From: Bradyrhizobium barranii subsp. apii
GTDB lineage: Bacteria; Pseudomonadota; Alphaproteobacteria; Rhizobiales; Xanthobacteraceae
NCBI RefSeq assembly: GCF_011516635.5
Contig: NZ_CP096255.1
Span: forward strand, 4,896,501-4,960,500
Direction: 5' to 3'
Length of the DNA stretch: 64,000 nucleotides
Numbering within the stretch: the stretch's first letter is position 1; every line of letters starts with the position of its first letter. Shown here one piece after another: positions 1-8,452 of this stretch. Both the position numbers and the translations under genes were made by a program. The notes under the pieces are model-generated. The model saw nothing but the letters and a program-made list of their open reading frames with translations, did not search any database and had not been told where the DNA came from.

Positions 1-1
1 T

Positions 2-196
2 CCGGATCTCATCATCCGCACCAGCGGCGAGCAGCGGCTGTCCAACTTCCTGATGTGGCAGGCCGCCTACAGCGAGCTGGTCTTCGTGCCGATCCACTGG
101 CCCGATTTCGACAAGGCGGCGCTGGAAGGCGCGATCGCCGAATTCGCCAGACGCGAGCGCCGTTTCGGCGGTCTGGTCGCGAAAAACGCCTCGTGA
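2..196 (+). CDS. uppS: Undecaprenyl (isoprenyl) diphosphate synthase, C-terminal part
   Basis: This is the 3' end of a cis-prenyltransferase that condenses isopentenyl diphosphate onto farnesyl diphosphate in the cytoplasm to make the C55 carrier lipid for peptidoglycan and LPS. The 64 visible residues include the family block PDLIIRTSGEQRLSNFLMWQ, whose Arg-x-Ser-Gly-Glu region binds the incoming IPP diphosphate, followed by AYSELVFVPIHWPDFD. The gene starts before the window. Its TGA overlaps the GTG of cdsA (GTGA, 193-196), which indicates translational coupling. The identification is firm despite truncation, because this C-terminal block is highly characteristic and the uppS-cdsA-dxr order is standard in proteobacteria. 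Confidence 0.93.
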   Translation, partial: PDLIIRTSGEQRLSNFLMWQAAYSELVFVPIHWPDFDKAALEGAIAEFARRERRFGGLVAKNAS

Positions 197-966
197 GCGA
201 ACCCGACGCCGCATCGGCGGGCGAGAAGCCTGCCCCGAGCAATCTCGTGATGCGAGTCCTCGCAGCGCTAGTGCTGGCGCCGCTCGCTATTGCGCTCGCT
301 TATGCCGGCGGCTGGCTGTGGGCGCTTCTCGTCACCCTAGTGTCGATCGGGCTGTTCGCGGAATGGCTGATGGTGGTGGGCGCGGGGTCTGCCGCACTGA
401 CCGGGGCAGGGATGATCGTCATTGCCATGATGGGGGCCTGCGTCGCCTTCGGCGCGCTCAAGACCGCGATCATCACCGGCCTCATCGGCGGCGCGATGGT
501 GACGCTGATCGCGCGGGCCAAGTTCATCTGGGCGGCCACCGGCTTCGCCTACGCATCGGCCGCGCTGCTGGCCTCGATCCTGGTGCGGCAGGATCTCGTC
601 AACGGCTTCGCCGCGCTGATGTTCGTGCTGCTCGTGGTGTGGGCAACCGATATCGGCGGCTATTTCGCCGGACGCAGCATTGGCGGACCGAAACTATGGC
701 CGCGCGTGAGCCCGAAGAAGACCTGGTCCGGGGCGCTCGGCGGCTTTGCGGCGAGCCTTTTGGTTGCGGCCGGCTTTGCGGCGTGCGGGATCGGAAAGGC
801 GGTTCCACTCCTGCTCGTCAGCGCCATCCTGTCGGTGGTATCGCAGGCGGGCGATCTGTTCGAATCCGCGGTGAAGCGGCGCTTCGGCGTCAAGGATTCC
901 AGTCACTTGATTCCCGGCCATGGCGGGCTACTGGACCGTCTGACGGTTTTGTTGCCGCCATCCTGA
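193..966 (+). CDS. cdsA: Phosphatidate cytidylyltransferase, apparent frameshift near the 3' end
   Basis: CdsA converts phosphatidate and CTP to CDP-diacylglycerol, the precursor of the main phospholipids, in the inner membrane. The GTG at 193 overlaps the uppS stop; several hydrophobic segments follow (from about residue 20 on). The C-terminal signature starts well (SQAGDLFESAVKRRFGVKDS, then HLIPGHGGLLDRL) but ends in TVLLPPS. Family members continue as DRLDG and a last membrane helix. That continuation (DGFVAAILMAWIIGFLRHG and 12 more residues) is present in the next frame and stops at 1032-1034, 4 bp before dxr. One base, most simply a C after position 940, seems to be missing. The last ~30 residues are therefore replaced, including the Asp of the CDP-alcohol signature. 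This is either a real mutation or a base-calling error; in an essential gene the latter is likely. Confidence 0.85.
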   Translation: MSEPDAASAGEKPAPSNLVMRVLAALVLAPLAIALAYAGGWLWALLVTLVSIGLFAEWLMVVGAGSAALTGAGMIVIAMMGACVAFGALKTAIITGLIGGAMVTLIARAKFIWAATGFAYASAALLASILVRQDLVNGFAALMFVLLVVWATDIGGYFAGRSIGGPKLWPRVSPKKTWSGALGGFAASLLVAAGFAACGIGKAVPLLLVSAILSVVSQAGDLFESAVKRRFGVKDSSHLIPGHGGLLDRLTVLLPPS

Positions 967-1038
967 TGGCATGGATTATCGGCTTTCTCCGCCATGGTGT
1001 GCATAGCGCCGGAAGCGGTCTTATGGTTTGGTGAGGAT

Positions 1039-2262
1039 ATGAGCGCGGTCCCATTGCGTAACAACAAGGCTGCGGCGTCGACCGTCCGCAGTGTCACGGT
1101 TCTCGGCGCCACCGGCTCGATCGGCGACAGCACGATGGATCTGCTGCGCGCCTCTCCCGAGCGCTATCGCGTCGAAGCCTTGACGGCGAACGGCAATGTC
1201 GAAGCGCTGGCCAAGCTCGCCAAGGAGTTTTCCGCGCGCTACGTCGCGATCGCCGACACGTCCAAGTTCGCCGAGCTCAAGACTGCGCTCGCGGGAACGA
1301 GCACGGAATGCGGCGCGGGCGAAAGCGCGGTGATCGAAGCCGGCGCGCGTCCGGCCGATTGGGTGATGGCCGCCGTAAGTGGCGCCGCCGGACTGAAGCC
1401 GGCCCTGGCCGCGGTCGATCGCGGCGCGCATGTCGCGCTCGCCAACAAGGAATGTCTCGTCTGCGCCGGCGATTTTTTCATGCAGCGCGCGGCGAAAGCG
1501 GGCGCCTGCATCCTGCCGGCCGATTCCGAGCACAATGCGCTGTTCCAGGCGCTCGGCTCCGGCAACCGCGATGAACTCGTCCGCGTCATCATCACTGCCT
1601 CGGGCGGGCCGTTCCGGACCTGGAAGCCCGCCGACATCGAGCAGGCGACCCTTGAGCAGGCCCTGAAGCATCCGAACTGGAGCATGGGCCAGAAGATCAC
1701 GATCGATTCCGCCTCGATGATGAACAAGGGCCTTGAGGTGATCGAGGCATCCTATCTGTTCGCGCTCTCGCCCGACGAGATCGACGTTCTCGTGCATCCG
1801 CAGTCGATCATCCACGGCATGGTCGAGTTCTCCGACCGTTCGGTGGTGGCCCAGCTCGGTTCTCCCGACATGCGCACGCCGATCGCGCACTGCCTCGGCT
1901 GGCCCGACCGCATCAAGGGGCCGGCGGCCAAGCTCGATCTGGCCAAGATCGGCCAGCTGACCTTTGAGGCGCCGGATTTCGAGCGCTTCCCTGGGCTTCG
2001 GCTGGCTTTCGATTCGCTCCGGACCGGGAAGGGGGCGACCACCGTTTACAACGCCGCCAACGAGGTGGCAGTCGCCGCTTTCATCGCCGGCAAGATCCGG
2101 TTCGGCGCGATCGCGCGGCTGGTCGAGGCGACGTTGGACGACTGGATTCGCGGCGGGAACCAGGCTCCCCTGACGTCCGCCGACGATGCAATCTCTGTTG
2201 ACCATGTTGCGCGAAATAGAGCTGCCGCCCTATTGCCTCAAATTGCCTTAAAGGCATCCTAG
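1039..2262 (+). CDS. dxr: 1-deoxy-D-xylulose 5-phosphate reductoisomerase
   Basis: The enzyme catalyses the NADPH-dependent rearrangement and reduction of DXP to 2-C-methylerythritol 4-phosphate, the committed step of the MEP isoprenoid pathway, in the cytosol. Visible signatures are the N-terminal nucleotide-binding block VLGATGSIGDSTMDLL (about residues 20-35), NKECLVCAGD, the metal/substrate block PADSEHNALFQAL, MNKGLEVIEASYLF and VHPQSIIHGMVEF. The predicted 407 residues match the family. I chose ATG 1039 because a GAGG-like site (GTGAGGAT) lies just upstream and because it follows the restored cdsA stop by 4 bp; an in-frame ATG at 994 would place 15 extra residues inside cdsA. It sits in the envelope operon between cdsA and rseP. 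Confidence 0.97.
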   Translation: MSAVPLRNNKAAASTVRSVTVLGATGSIGDSTMDLLRASPERYRVEALTANGNVEALAKLAKEFSARYVAIADTSKFAELKTALAGTSTECGAGESAVIEAGARPADWVMAAVSGAAGLKPALAAVDRGAHVALANKECLVCAGDFFMQRAAKAGACILPADSEHNALFQALGSGNRDELVRVIITASGGPFRTWKPADIEQATLEQALKHPNWSMGQKITIDSASMMNKGLEVIEASYLFALSPDEIDVLVHPQSIIHGMVEFSDRSVVAQLGSPDMRTPIAHCLGWPDRIKGPAAKLDLAKIGQLTFEAPDFERFPGLRLAFDSLRTGKGATTVYNAANEVAVAAFIAGKIRFGAIARLVEATLDDWIRGGNQAPLTSADDAISVDHVARNRAAALLPQIALKAS

Positions 2263-2306
2263 ATGGCACGGGGCCAGGGCCTTGCGGCGCTGGATGAGGG
2301 AATTCG

Positions 2307-3458
2307 ATGATCGACTTTTTCGTCCATAGTTTCAATACGTTGAGCCATGGGCTCCTCGGCTACGCGGTTCCCTTCCTGTTCGTCCTGACGATCGTCGTGT
2401 TCTTCCATGAGCTCGGCCATTTCCTGGTCGCGCGCTGGGCGGGCGTTCGGGTGCTGACCTTCTCGCTCGGTTTCGGACCGGAGCTGGTCGGCTTCAACGA
2501 CCGCCATGGCACTCGCTGGAAGATCTCGGCGATTCCGCTCGGCGGCTACGTCAAGTTCTTCGGCGACGAGAGCGAGGCTTCGACCCCGTCGGCCGAGACG
2601 CTCGCGGCCATGACGGCCGAGGAGCGCGCCGGCAGCTTCCATCACAAGAAGGTCGGCCCGCGCGCCGCCATCGTGGCGGCCGGACCGATCGCCAATTTCA
2701 TTCTGGGCGCGCTGATCTTCGCCGCCATGGCGCTCTATTACGGCAAGCCGAGCACGATCGCCCGCGTCGACGGCGTCGTCGCCGACGGCGCTGCGGCCAC
2801 GGCCGGCTTCAAGATCGGCGACGTCGTCGTGCAGATCGACGGCAAGCCGATCGAGAGCTTTGCCGACATGCAGCGAATCGTTGCGATGAATGCGGGTTCG
2901 GCGCTTGCCTTCCAGGTCAAGCGGGACGGCGCCATCGTCTCCCTGACCGCGACGCCGGCGCTGCTCGAGCGCAAGGATCCGTTCGGCAACAGCCACCGCC
3001 TCGGCGTGCTCGGCGTCGAGCACAAGTCCCAGGCCGGCGAGGCCTCGACCACGCCGGTCGGCGTCGGCGAAGCGCTCAAGATCGGGGTCGAGCAGGTCTG
3101 GTTCATCATCACCAGCACCTTCAAGTTCCTTGGCTCGCTGTTTGTCGGACAAGGCAATCCCAACGAGGTCAGCGGCGTGCTCGGCATCGCCAAGATGTCG
3201 GGGCAGGCGGCCAGCGCCGGGTTCCAGTTCGTGATCAATTTGTGCGCGGTGCTGTCGGTGTCGATCGGGCTGTTGAACCTGTTCCCGATCCCGCTGCTCG
3301 ATGGCGGTCACCTGATGTTCTACGCGGCGGAGGTGGTCCGGGGCCGCCCCCTGTCCGAGCGGACTCAGGAGATGGGGTTCCGAATCGGGCTCGGTTTGGT
3401 GCTGATGCTGATGGTGTTTGCCACCTATAACGACATCTTGCGGATGGCAGCTTCCTGA
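2307..3458 (+). CDS. rseP: RIP metalloprotease RseP (site-2 protease)
   Basis: This is an inner-membrane zinc protease that cleaves transmembrane segments such as those of anti-sigma factors and signal-peptide remnants. The zinc motif HELGH occurs in the first membrane helix (about residues 34-38, FFHELGHFLVARW). A single PDZ domain follows (about 145-210, IARVDGVVADGAAATAGFKIGD), and the third zinc ligand lies in NLFPIPLLDGGH (about 325-336). At 383 residues with one PDZ it resembles the shorter alphaproteobacterial form rather than the two-PDZ E. coli enzyme. A good ribosome site (GAGGGAATTCG) precedes ATG 2307. It lies between dxr and bamA in the standard envelope operon. Confidence 0.95.
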   Translation: MIDFFVHSFNTLSHGLLGYAVPFLFVLTIVVFFHELGHFLVARWAGVRVLTFSLGFGPELVGFNDRHGTRWKISAIPLGGYVKFFGDESEASTPSAETLAAMTAEERAGSFHHKKVGPRAAIVAAGPIANFILGALIFAAMALYYGKPSTIARVDGVVADGAAATAGFKIGDVVVQIDGKPIESFADMQRIVAMNAGSALAFQVKRDGAIVSLTATPALLERKDPFGNSHRLGVLGVEHKSQAGEASTTPVGVGEALKIGVEQVWFIITSTFKFLGSLFVGQGNPNEVSGVLGIAKMSGQAASAGFQFVINLCAVLSVSIGLLNLFPIPLLDGGHLMFYAAEVVRGRPLSERTQEMGFRIGLGLVLMLMVFATYNDILRMAAS

Positions 3459-3632
3459 TACGGGCTTTTTTGTGGCGTTGCTCATGAGCAACGTCTTGGA
3501 ATGAAATTGAAATTACGGTGTCAGCGGCCGTTTGCGACATCGGGGAAATTGGCTACAAGCGGCTTCGAACTTGGGGAATCTCCCGGACCGGCGTTGGGGT
3601 TGGGTCTGGTACTGATAAGGGCGCGTTGCGCA

Positions 3633-6173
3633 ATGAAGTTTGGACTGCGACTCCGGGGGGGCTTGCTCGCATCCCTGATCTTGTTCGGCGCGCCGGTGCT
3701 TGCCCCGGTTGGGGCTGGTTTTGTGTCTTCGTCTGCGCTTGCTCAGACCGTCCAGTCGATTTCCGTCGAAGGAAATCGCCGTGTCGAGGTGGAGACGATC
3801 CGCTCCTATTTCAAGCCGGGCCCGGGTGGCCGCCTGGATCAGGGCGCCATCGATGACGGCCTGAAGGCCCTGATCGAGACCGGCCTGTTCCAGGACGTGC
3901 GAATCAATCGCGGTTCCGGTGGCCAGATCATCGTCTCCGTGGTGGAAAACCCGGTGATCGGCCGCATCGCGTTCGAAGGTAATAAGAAGGTCAAGGACGA
4001 GCAGCTCACCGCTGAAGTCCAGTCCAAGGCGCGCGGCACCTTCTCCCGCGCCATGGTGCAGTCCGACACCCTGCGAATCGCCGAAATCTACCGCCGCTCG
4101 GGTCGCTATGACGTCCGCGTCACGCCCGAGATCATCGAGCAGCCGAACAACCGCGTCGACCTGATCTTCACGGTCGAGGAGGGCGCCAAGACCGGCGTCA
4201 AGTCGATCGAGTTCGTCGGCAATAACGCGTTCTCGTCCTACCGCCTGCGCGACGTCATCAAGACGCACGAATCGAACCTGCTGAGCTTCCTCGCCAGCAA
4301 CGACCTCTACGATCCCGATCGCGTCGAGGCCGACCGTGACCTGATTCGCCGTTTCTATCTCAAGAACGGTTTCGCCGACGTCCAGGTGGTCGCCGCGCTC
4401 ACCGAATACGATCCGGAGAAGAAGGGCTTCAACGTCACCTTCAAGATCGAGGAAGGCTCGCAGTACCGCGTCGGCACCGTCGACTTCCGCTCCTCCATTC
4501 CGAACTTCGATCCGACCACGATGCGCAACTATTCGCGCGTCAATGTCGGCGCGCTCTACAACGTCGAATCGGTCGAGAAGTCGGTCGAGGAAATGCAGAT
4601 CGAGGCGTCGCGTCGCGGCTATGCCTTCGCCGTGGTCCGTCCCGGCGGCGACCGCAATTTCGAGGCGCACACCGTCGCCGTCGTGTTCAACATCGACGAG
4701 GGCCCGCGCACCTATATCGAGCGCATCAACGTCCGCGGCAACACCCGCACGCGCGACTACGTGATCCGCCGCGAGTTCGACATCTCCGAGGGCGATGCCT
4801 ACAACCGCGCGCTGGTCGACCGTGCCGAGCGCCGCCTGAAGAACCTCGACTACTTCAAGAGCGTGAAGATCACGACGGAGCCGGGCTCCTCCAGCGACCG
4901 CGTGGTCCTGATCGTCGATCTCGAAGAGAAATCGACCGGCGACTTCTCGGTCTCGGGCGGATACTCCACGACCGACGGCGCGCTCGCCGAAGTCTCGATC
5001 TCCGAGCGCAATTTGCTCGGCCGCGGCCTGTTCGCCAAGGCGTCGGTGACCTACGGCCAGTATGCGCGCGGCTATTCGCTGTCGTTCGTCGAGCCGTATC
5101 TGCTCGACTACCGCGTCGCGCTCGGTCTCGACCTCTATCAGCGTCAGCAGCTCTCCAACAGCTACATCTCCTACGGTACGAAGACGCTGGGCTTCAGTCC
5201 GCGCCTCGGCTTCAGCCTGCGTGAAGATCTGTCGCTCCAGCTGCGCTACTCGATCTACCAGCAGGAAATTACGCTGCCGTCCTACCTGGCGAACTGTAAC
5301 AACGTCCTCGGTTCGTCGGCCTTCAACCCGAGCCCGGCCTTTGCCGCATCGCAAACGCCGCCGATCGATCTGACCTCGACCGGCGGTCTCGGCTGCTACT
5401 CCGACGGCGAAGCCTCGCTGCCGGTCCGCAAGGAGCTTGCCGGCGGCAAGACCCTGACCTCGGCGCTCGGCTACACGCTGACCTACAACACGCTGGACAA
5501 CAACAAGAACCCCACCGACGGTCTGCTCGTCGACTTCCGTCAGGATTTCGCCGGCGTGGGCGGCGACGTCACCTACCTGAAGTCCGTCGTCGACGCGAAG
5601 TACTACGCTCCGCTGGTGTCCGACATCGTCGGCCTCGTTCACCTTCAGGGCGGCATGCTGAACAAGATCGGCAACAACGATATCCGCATGCTGGATCAGT
5701 TCCAGATGGGCCCGAACTTGGTCCGCGGCTTTGCTCCGAACGGCATCGGTCCGCGCGATTTGAATCCCTTTGGCACGCAAGACGCGCTTGGCGGTACCAA
5801 GTATTGGGGCGCTTCGTTCGAATTGCAGATGCCGTTCTGGTTCCTGCCGAAGGAAGTGGGTCTGAAGGGCGCGGTCTACGCCGACGCCGGCGGCCTCTTC
5901 GACTATCAGGGCCCGACGACGTGGTCGCTGACCAACGAAATGACCACGACCAGGAACTCGAACTGTACGCCGTCGACCGTCAATCCGCCCTCGGCGGGAA
6001 CCTGTACCGGCCTGGTGTATGACAACGGCAATGTCGTCCGTTCGTCGGTTGGTATTGGCCTGATCTGGCAGTCGCCGTTCGGTCCGCTGCGGTTCGACTA
6101 CGCCGTGCCGCTCACCAAGGGCCAGTTCGATCGCGTGCAGCAGTTCAGGTTCGGCGGCGGCACCTCGTTCTAA
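3633..6173 (+). CDS. bamA: Outer membrane protein assembly factor BamA
   Basis: BamA is the central barrel of the complex that folds and inserts outer-membrane beta-barrel proteins. From ATG 3633 the protein has 846 residues with a signal peptide ending near SSSALA-QTVQSI. It then has POTRA repeats (starting VQSISVEGNRRVEVETIRSY, then VIGRIAFEGNKKVKDEQLTA, KSIEFVGNNAFSSYRLRDVI, YRVGTVDF and YIERINVRGNTRTRDYVIRR: five in total) and a 16-strand-type barrel. The barrel carries the loop 6 motif VRGFAPNGIGPRD and ends in a terminal Phe (FGGGTSF). An in-frame ATG at 3501 would put 44 non-signal residues before the signal peptide, so 3633 is preferred. A hairpin follows the stop. Confidence 0.96.
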   Translation: MKFGLRLRGGLLASLILFGAPVLAPVGAGFVSSSALAQTVQSISVEGNRRVEVETIRSYFKPGPGGRLDQGAIDDGLKALIETGLFQDVRINRGSGGQIIVSVVENPVIGRIAFEGNKKVKDEQLTAEVQSKARGTFSRAMVQSDTLRIAEIYRRSGRYDVRVTPEIIEQPNNRVDLIFTVEEGAKTGVKSIEFVGNNAFSSYRLRDVIKTHESNLLSFLASNDLYDPDRVEADRDLIRRFYLKNGFADVQVVAALTEYDPEKKGFNVTFKIEEGSQYRVGTVDFRSSIPNFDPTTMRNYSRVNVGALYNVESVEKSVEEMQIEASRRGYAFAVVRPGGDRNFEAHTVAVVFNIDEGPRTYIERINVRGNTRTRDYVIRREFDISEGDAYNRALVDRAERRLKNLDYFKSVKITTEPGSSSDRVVLIVDLEEKSTGDFSVSGGYSTTDGALAEVSISERNLLGRGLFAKASVTYGQYARGYSLSFVEPYLLDYRVALGLDLYQRQQLSNSYISYGTKTLGFSPRLGFSLREDLSLQLRYSIYQQEITLPSYLANCNNVLGSSAFNPSPAFAASQTPPIDLTSTGGLGCYSDGEASLPVRKELAGGKTLTSALGYTLTYNTLDNNKNPTDGLLVDFRQDFAGVGGDVTYLKSVVDAKYYAPLVSDIVGLVHLQGGMLNKIGNNDIRMLDQFQMGPNLVRGFAPNGIGPRDLNPFGTQDALGGTKYWGASFELQMPFWFLPKEVGLKGAVYADAGGLFDYQGPTTWSLTNEMTTTRNSNCTPSTVNPPSAGTCTGLVYDNGNVVRSSVGIGLIWQSPFGPLRFDYAVPLTKGQFDRVQQFRFGGGTSF

Positions 6174-6193
6174 TTCGATCAGCAGGGCATGAG

Positions 6194-6217
6194 CCGGCCC
6201 CTTGTTGGGGCCGGTTT
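6194..6217 (+). terminator. Hairpin downstream of bamA
   Basis: CCGGCCCC (6194-6201), a 5-nt loop and GGGGCCGG (6207-6214) form a perfect 8-bp stem followed by TTT. It lies 20 bp after the bamA stop and 85 bp before lpxD. The T-tract is short, so it may be an attenuating rather than a full terminator. Confidence 0.55.
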
Positions 6218-6301
6218 CCAAAAAGATCGTGCTCAATCCGTGAGATAAGGCATGATGCGGCCTGACCGCTTCATGCCGAAGCCGGACCGCGATGGGGTGG
6301 A

Positions 6302-7369
6302 ATGGCGCAGCCGACCTTCTTCAAAAAGCTGCCGGCCTCGGCGCTGGCTGACATTGCAGCGCTGACCAAGGCGCAGCTCGTCGACCCTGCCAGGGGCGGT
6401 CACGTCATTACCGGTCTTGCTTCGCTCGACGAAGCCGGCCCGATGCATCTGGCGTTCTTCGACAACCTCAAATATGCCGACGAGCTCAAGGCGACCAAGG
6501 CTGGGGCCTGCCTGGTGAGTCCGCGCTTCGAGGCCCAGGTGCCCGCGCATGTGGCCGTGCTGCGGGTGGCGCAGCCGTTCCGCGCCTTTGTCGGGCTCGC
6601 CCGGGAATGGCACGGCGATGCGCTGCGCCCGCAGTCCTGGGTCGGTAATGACGGCATCGCCCCGTCGGCCATCATCGATCCCTCGGCCCGGCTGGAGGAC
6701 GACGTCATCGTCGATCCCCTGACCGTCATCGGCCCTGACGTCGAGATCGGCAGCGGCACCGTGATCGGGGCCGGCGTGGTCATCGGTCCCGGCGTCAAGA
6801 TCGGCCGGGACTGCAATGTCGGCGCCCGCACGGCCATCCAGTGCGCGCTGATTGGCAACAACGTGCTGATCCATCCCGGCTGCTCGATCGGCCAGGACGG
6901 CTATGGCTTCATCTTCTTCGGCCCCGAGGGCCATCTCAAGGTGCCCCAGACCGGCCGCGTGCTGATCCAGAACAATGTGGAAGTCGGCGCCGGCACCACC
7001 ATCGATCGCGGCTCCCTGCGCGACACCGTGATCGGGGAGGGCACCAAAATCGACAACCAGGTCCAGATCGGCCACAATGTGACCATCGGTCGGAACTGCC
7101 TGCTGGCGGCCCAGATCGGGCTCGCAGGCAGCCTGACGATTGGCGACAACGTGGCGCTGGGAGCAAAGGTTGGCATCAACAATCACCTCAAGATCGGCGA
7201 TGGAGCCCAGGTCACCGCGATGAGCGGCGTCAAGGACGACATCCCGCCGAACGGGCGCTGGGGCGGCTTTTTCGCCAAGCCGACCAAGCAGTGGTTCAAG
7301 GAAATTATCGCGGTGGAGCGCCTGGTACGCGACAGCAGGGCCGATCCGAAGAACGAGGGACGGGAATGA
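6302..7369 (+). CDS. lpxD: UDP-3-O-(3-hydroxyacyl)glucosamine N-acyltransferase
   Basis: LpxD transfers the second 3-hydroxyacyl chain from acyl-ACP to UDP-3-O-acylglucosamine, the third step of lipid A synthesis. An N-terminal uridine-binding region (about residues 1-110) is followed by a long left-handed beta-helix of hexapeptide repeats, for example VIGPDVEIGSGTVIGAGVVI, and GQDGYGFIF and IGHNVTIGRNC. The catalytic-type His lies in QIGHNV (about residue 258). Its 355 residues are typical. The TGA overlaps the fabZ ATG (ATGA, 7366-7369), so both are translated from one message in the lipid A operon. Confidence 0.96.
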   Translation: MAQPTFFKKLPASALADIAALTKAQLVDPARGGHVITGLASLDEAGPMHLAFFDNLKYADELKATKAGACLVSPRFEAQVPAHVAVLRVAQPFRAFVGLAREWHGDALRPQSWVGNDGIAPSAIIDPSARLEDDVIVDPLTVIGPDVEIGSGTVIGAGVVIGPGVKIGRDCNVGARTAIQCALIGNNVLIHPGCSIGQDGYGFIFFGPEGHLKVPQTGRVLIQNNVEVGAGTTIDRGSLRDTVIGEGTKIDNQVQIGHNVTIGRNCLLAAQIGLAGSLTIGDNVALGAKVGINNHLKIGDGAQVTAMSGVKDDIPPNGRWGGFFAKPTKQWFKEIIAVERLVRDSRADPKNEGRE

Positions 7370-7827
7370 CGGAGGAATCACCGATCAAATTCGAGCTGGT
7401 GGATATCAACGCGATCCTCCGGACTCTGCCGCACCGTTTCCCGATGCTGCTGATCGACCGTGTGATCAATATCCGCGCCGATTACAGCGGCATCGGCATC
7501 AAGAACGTCACCTTCAACGAGCCGGCCTTCCAGGGGCATTTCCCGGAGCGCCCGGTCTATCCCGGCGTGATGATGATCGAAGCGATGGCGCAGACCGCGG
7601 GCGTGATCGGCATCACCTCGGTCGAGGGCACCGAGAAGCCGCGCGCGGTGTATTTCCTCACCATCGACAAGTGCAAGTTCCGCAAGCCGGTGCTGCCCGG
7701 CGACACCATCGAATATCACATGCGTTCGATCGGCCGCCGCAAGGCGATGTGGTGGTTTCACGGCGACGCCAAGGTCAACGGACAGATCGTTGCTGAAGCC
7801 GACGTCGGCGCCATGCTGACGGACTGA
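7366..7827 (+). CDS. fabZ: 3-hydroxyacyl-[acyl-carrier-protein] dehydratase FabZ
   Basis: FabZ dehydrates 3-hydroxyacyl-ACP to trans-2-enoyl-ACP in fatty acid elongation and so competes with LpxA and LpxD for 3-hydroxyacyl-ACP, which explains its place among lpx genes. The 153 residues show the hotdog-fold signature: LPHRFPMLLIDRV, then FNEPAFQGHFPERPVYPGVM, carrying the catalytic His (GHFP) and the Glu in MIEAMAQTAGV. The start at 7366 is fixed by the ATGA overlap with lpxD and by the usual N-terminal length. Confidence 0.96.
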   Translation: MTEESPIKFELVDINAILRTLPHRFPMLLIDRVINIRADYSGIGIKNVTFNEPAFQGHFPERPVYPGVMMIEAMAQTAGVIGITSVEGTEKPRAVYFLTIDKCKFRKPVLPGDTIEYHMRSIGRRKAMWWFHGDAKVNGQIVAEADVGAMLTD

Positions 7828-7851
7828 GCGGCTCAGGCCAGCGGAAATGGA

Positions 7852-8193
7852 TTATGCGCCGCAGCCGTAACGGCCGCCGGCCGTCTCGCGTCCGATATTC
7901 CGGTTGAAGAACTGGCCCATGGACGGCGCGCCGAGCAGGCTGTCGACCGTCTCGGCCGCAACCCCGCAATAGCGGTCATATTGGCCGTCGATCGCGACGA
8001 TGAGGTCCCGCCGCGCGCGGTCGTAGCAGACCCGCTGAAGCACCGTGCTGCGGGTGATGTCGCGGCACTCGAACGTCCCGAGATCGACGAAGCGGCGTTC
8101 GCCGGTCTCGACCGTCTCGGAGACGATCGGGGCGGCCGCGAGCTGTGCGAGCAGAACTGCCAGGGCCCTGACCACGATGACTTCAAGCTCCAC
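7852..8193 (-). CDS. Small KTSC-domain protein with signal peptide
   Basis: Read from GTG 8193, this 113-residue protein begins with a hydrophobic leader (VIVVRALAVLLAQLAAAPIV). A conserved core follows: FVDLGTFECRDITRSTVLQR, VCYDRARRDLIVAIDGQYDR and YCGVAAETV, then APSMGQFFNRNI. This resembles the KTSC domain, a short region of unknown function. The Cys pair (FEC, VCY) and export signal suggest a periplasmic protein. It lies on the opposite strand between fabZ and lpxA and is transcribed against the lipid A operon. No function is assigned; the domain call is from memory of the family pattern. Confidence 0.65.
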   Translation of the reverse strand: MELEVIVVRALAVLLAQLAAAPIVSETVETGERRFVDLGTFECRDITRSTVLQRVCYDRARRDLIVAIDGQYDRYCGVAAETVDSLLGAPSMGQFFNRNIGRETAGGRYGCGA

Positions 8194-8213
8194 ATGAAGG
8201 CGTTGACGAGCTA

Positions 8214-8262
8214 GAGCATGATCCGGAAAAGCGTGCAGCGGTTTTCCGAAAGGATCATGCTC
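8214..8262. repeat. Palindromic intergenic repeat, GAGCATGATC type
   Basis: GAGCATGATCCGGAAAA and its near-complement TTTTCCGAAAGGATCATGCTC surround GCGTGCAGCG, giving a strong imperfect hairpin. Palindromes of this kind recur between genes in Bradyrhizobium-type genomes, to my knowledge. It lies in the 259-bp gap before lpxA; the remainder of that gap shows no gene. Confidence 0.6.
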
Positions 8263-8452
8263 GAACGATAGCCTGAAGCGCGATGACGATTCATCCCAAT
8301 CTCATCGTGCTTTAGGACGGCCGGCTCATCCGGTGCCTGAAACAGGCCGAGATGATACGTCACTGGACAGATCGGGCATAGTCGCGCTAACCACCGGAAA
8401 ACTGAGCGACTTCAACACATAATCAGACCTTCTTGATGAGTCAGATTGCTTG

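Noticed and set aside
994..1038. Earlier ATG for dxr
   Set aside because: It would overlap the restored cdsA end; the ATG at 1039 has a better ribosome site and the standard N-terminal length.
3501..3632. Earlier ATG for bamA
   Set aside because: It adds 44 residues in front of a normal signal peptide.
3513..6236. Minus-strand open frame of about 900 codons across bamA
   Set aside because: Antisense shadow of bamA; charged, low-complexity translation and no start signal.
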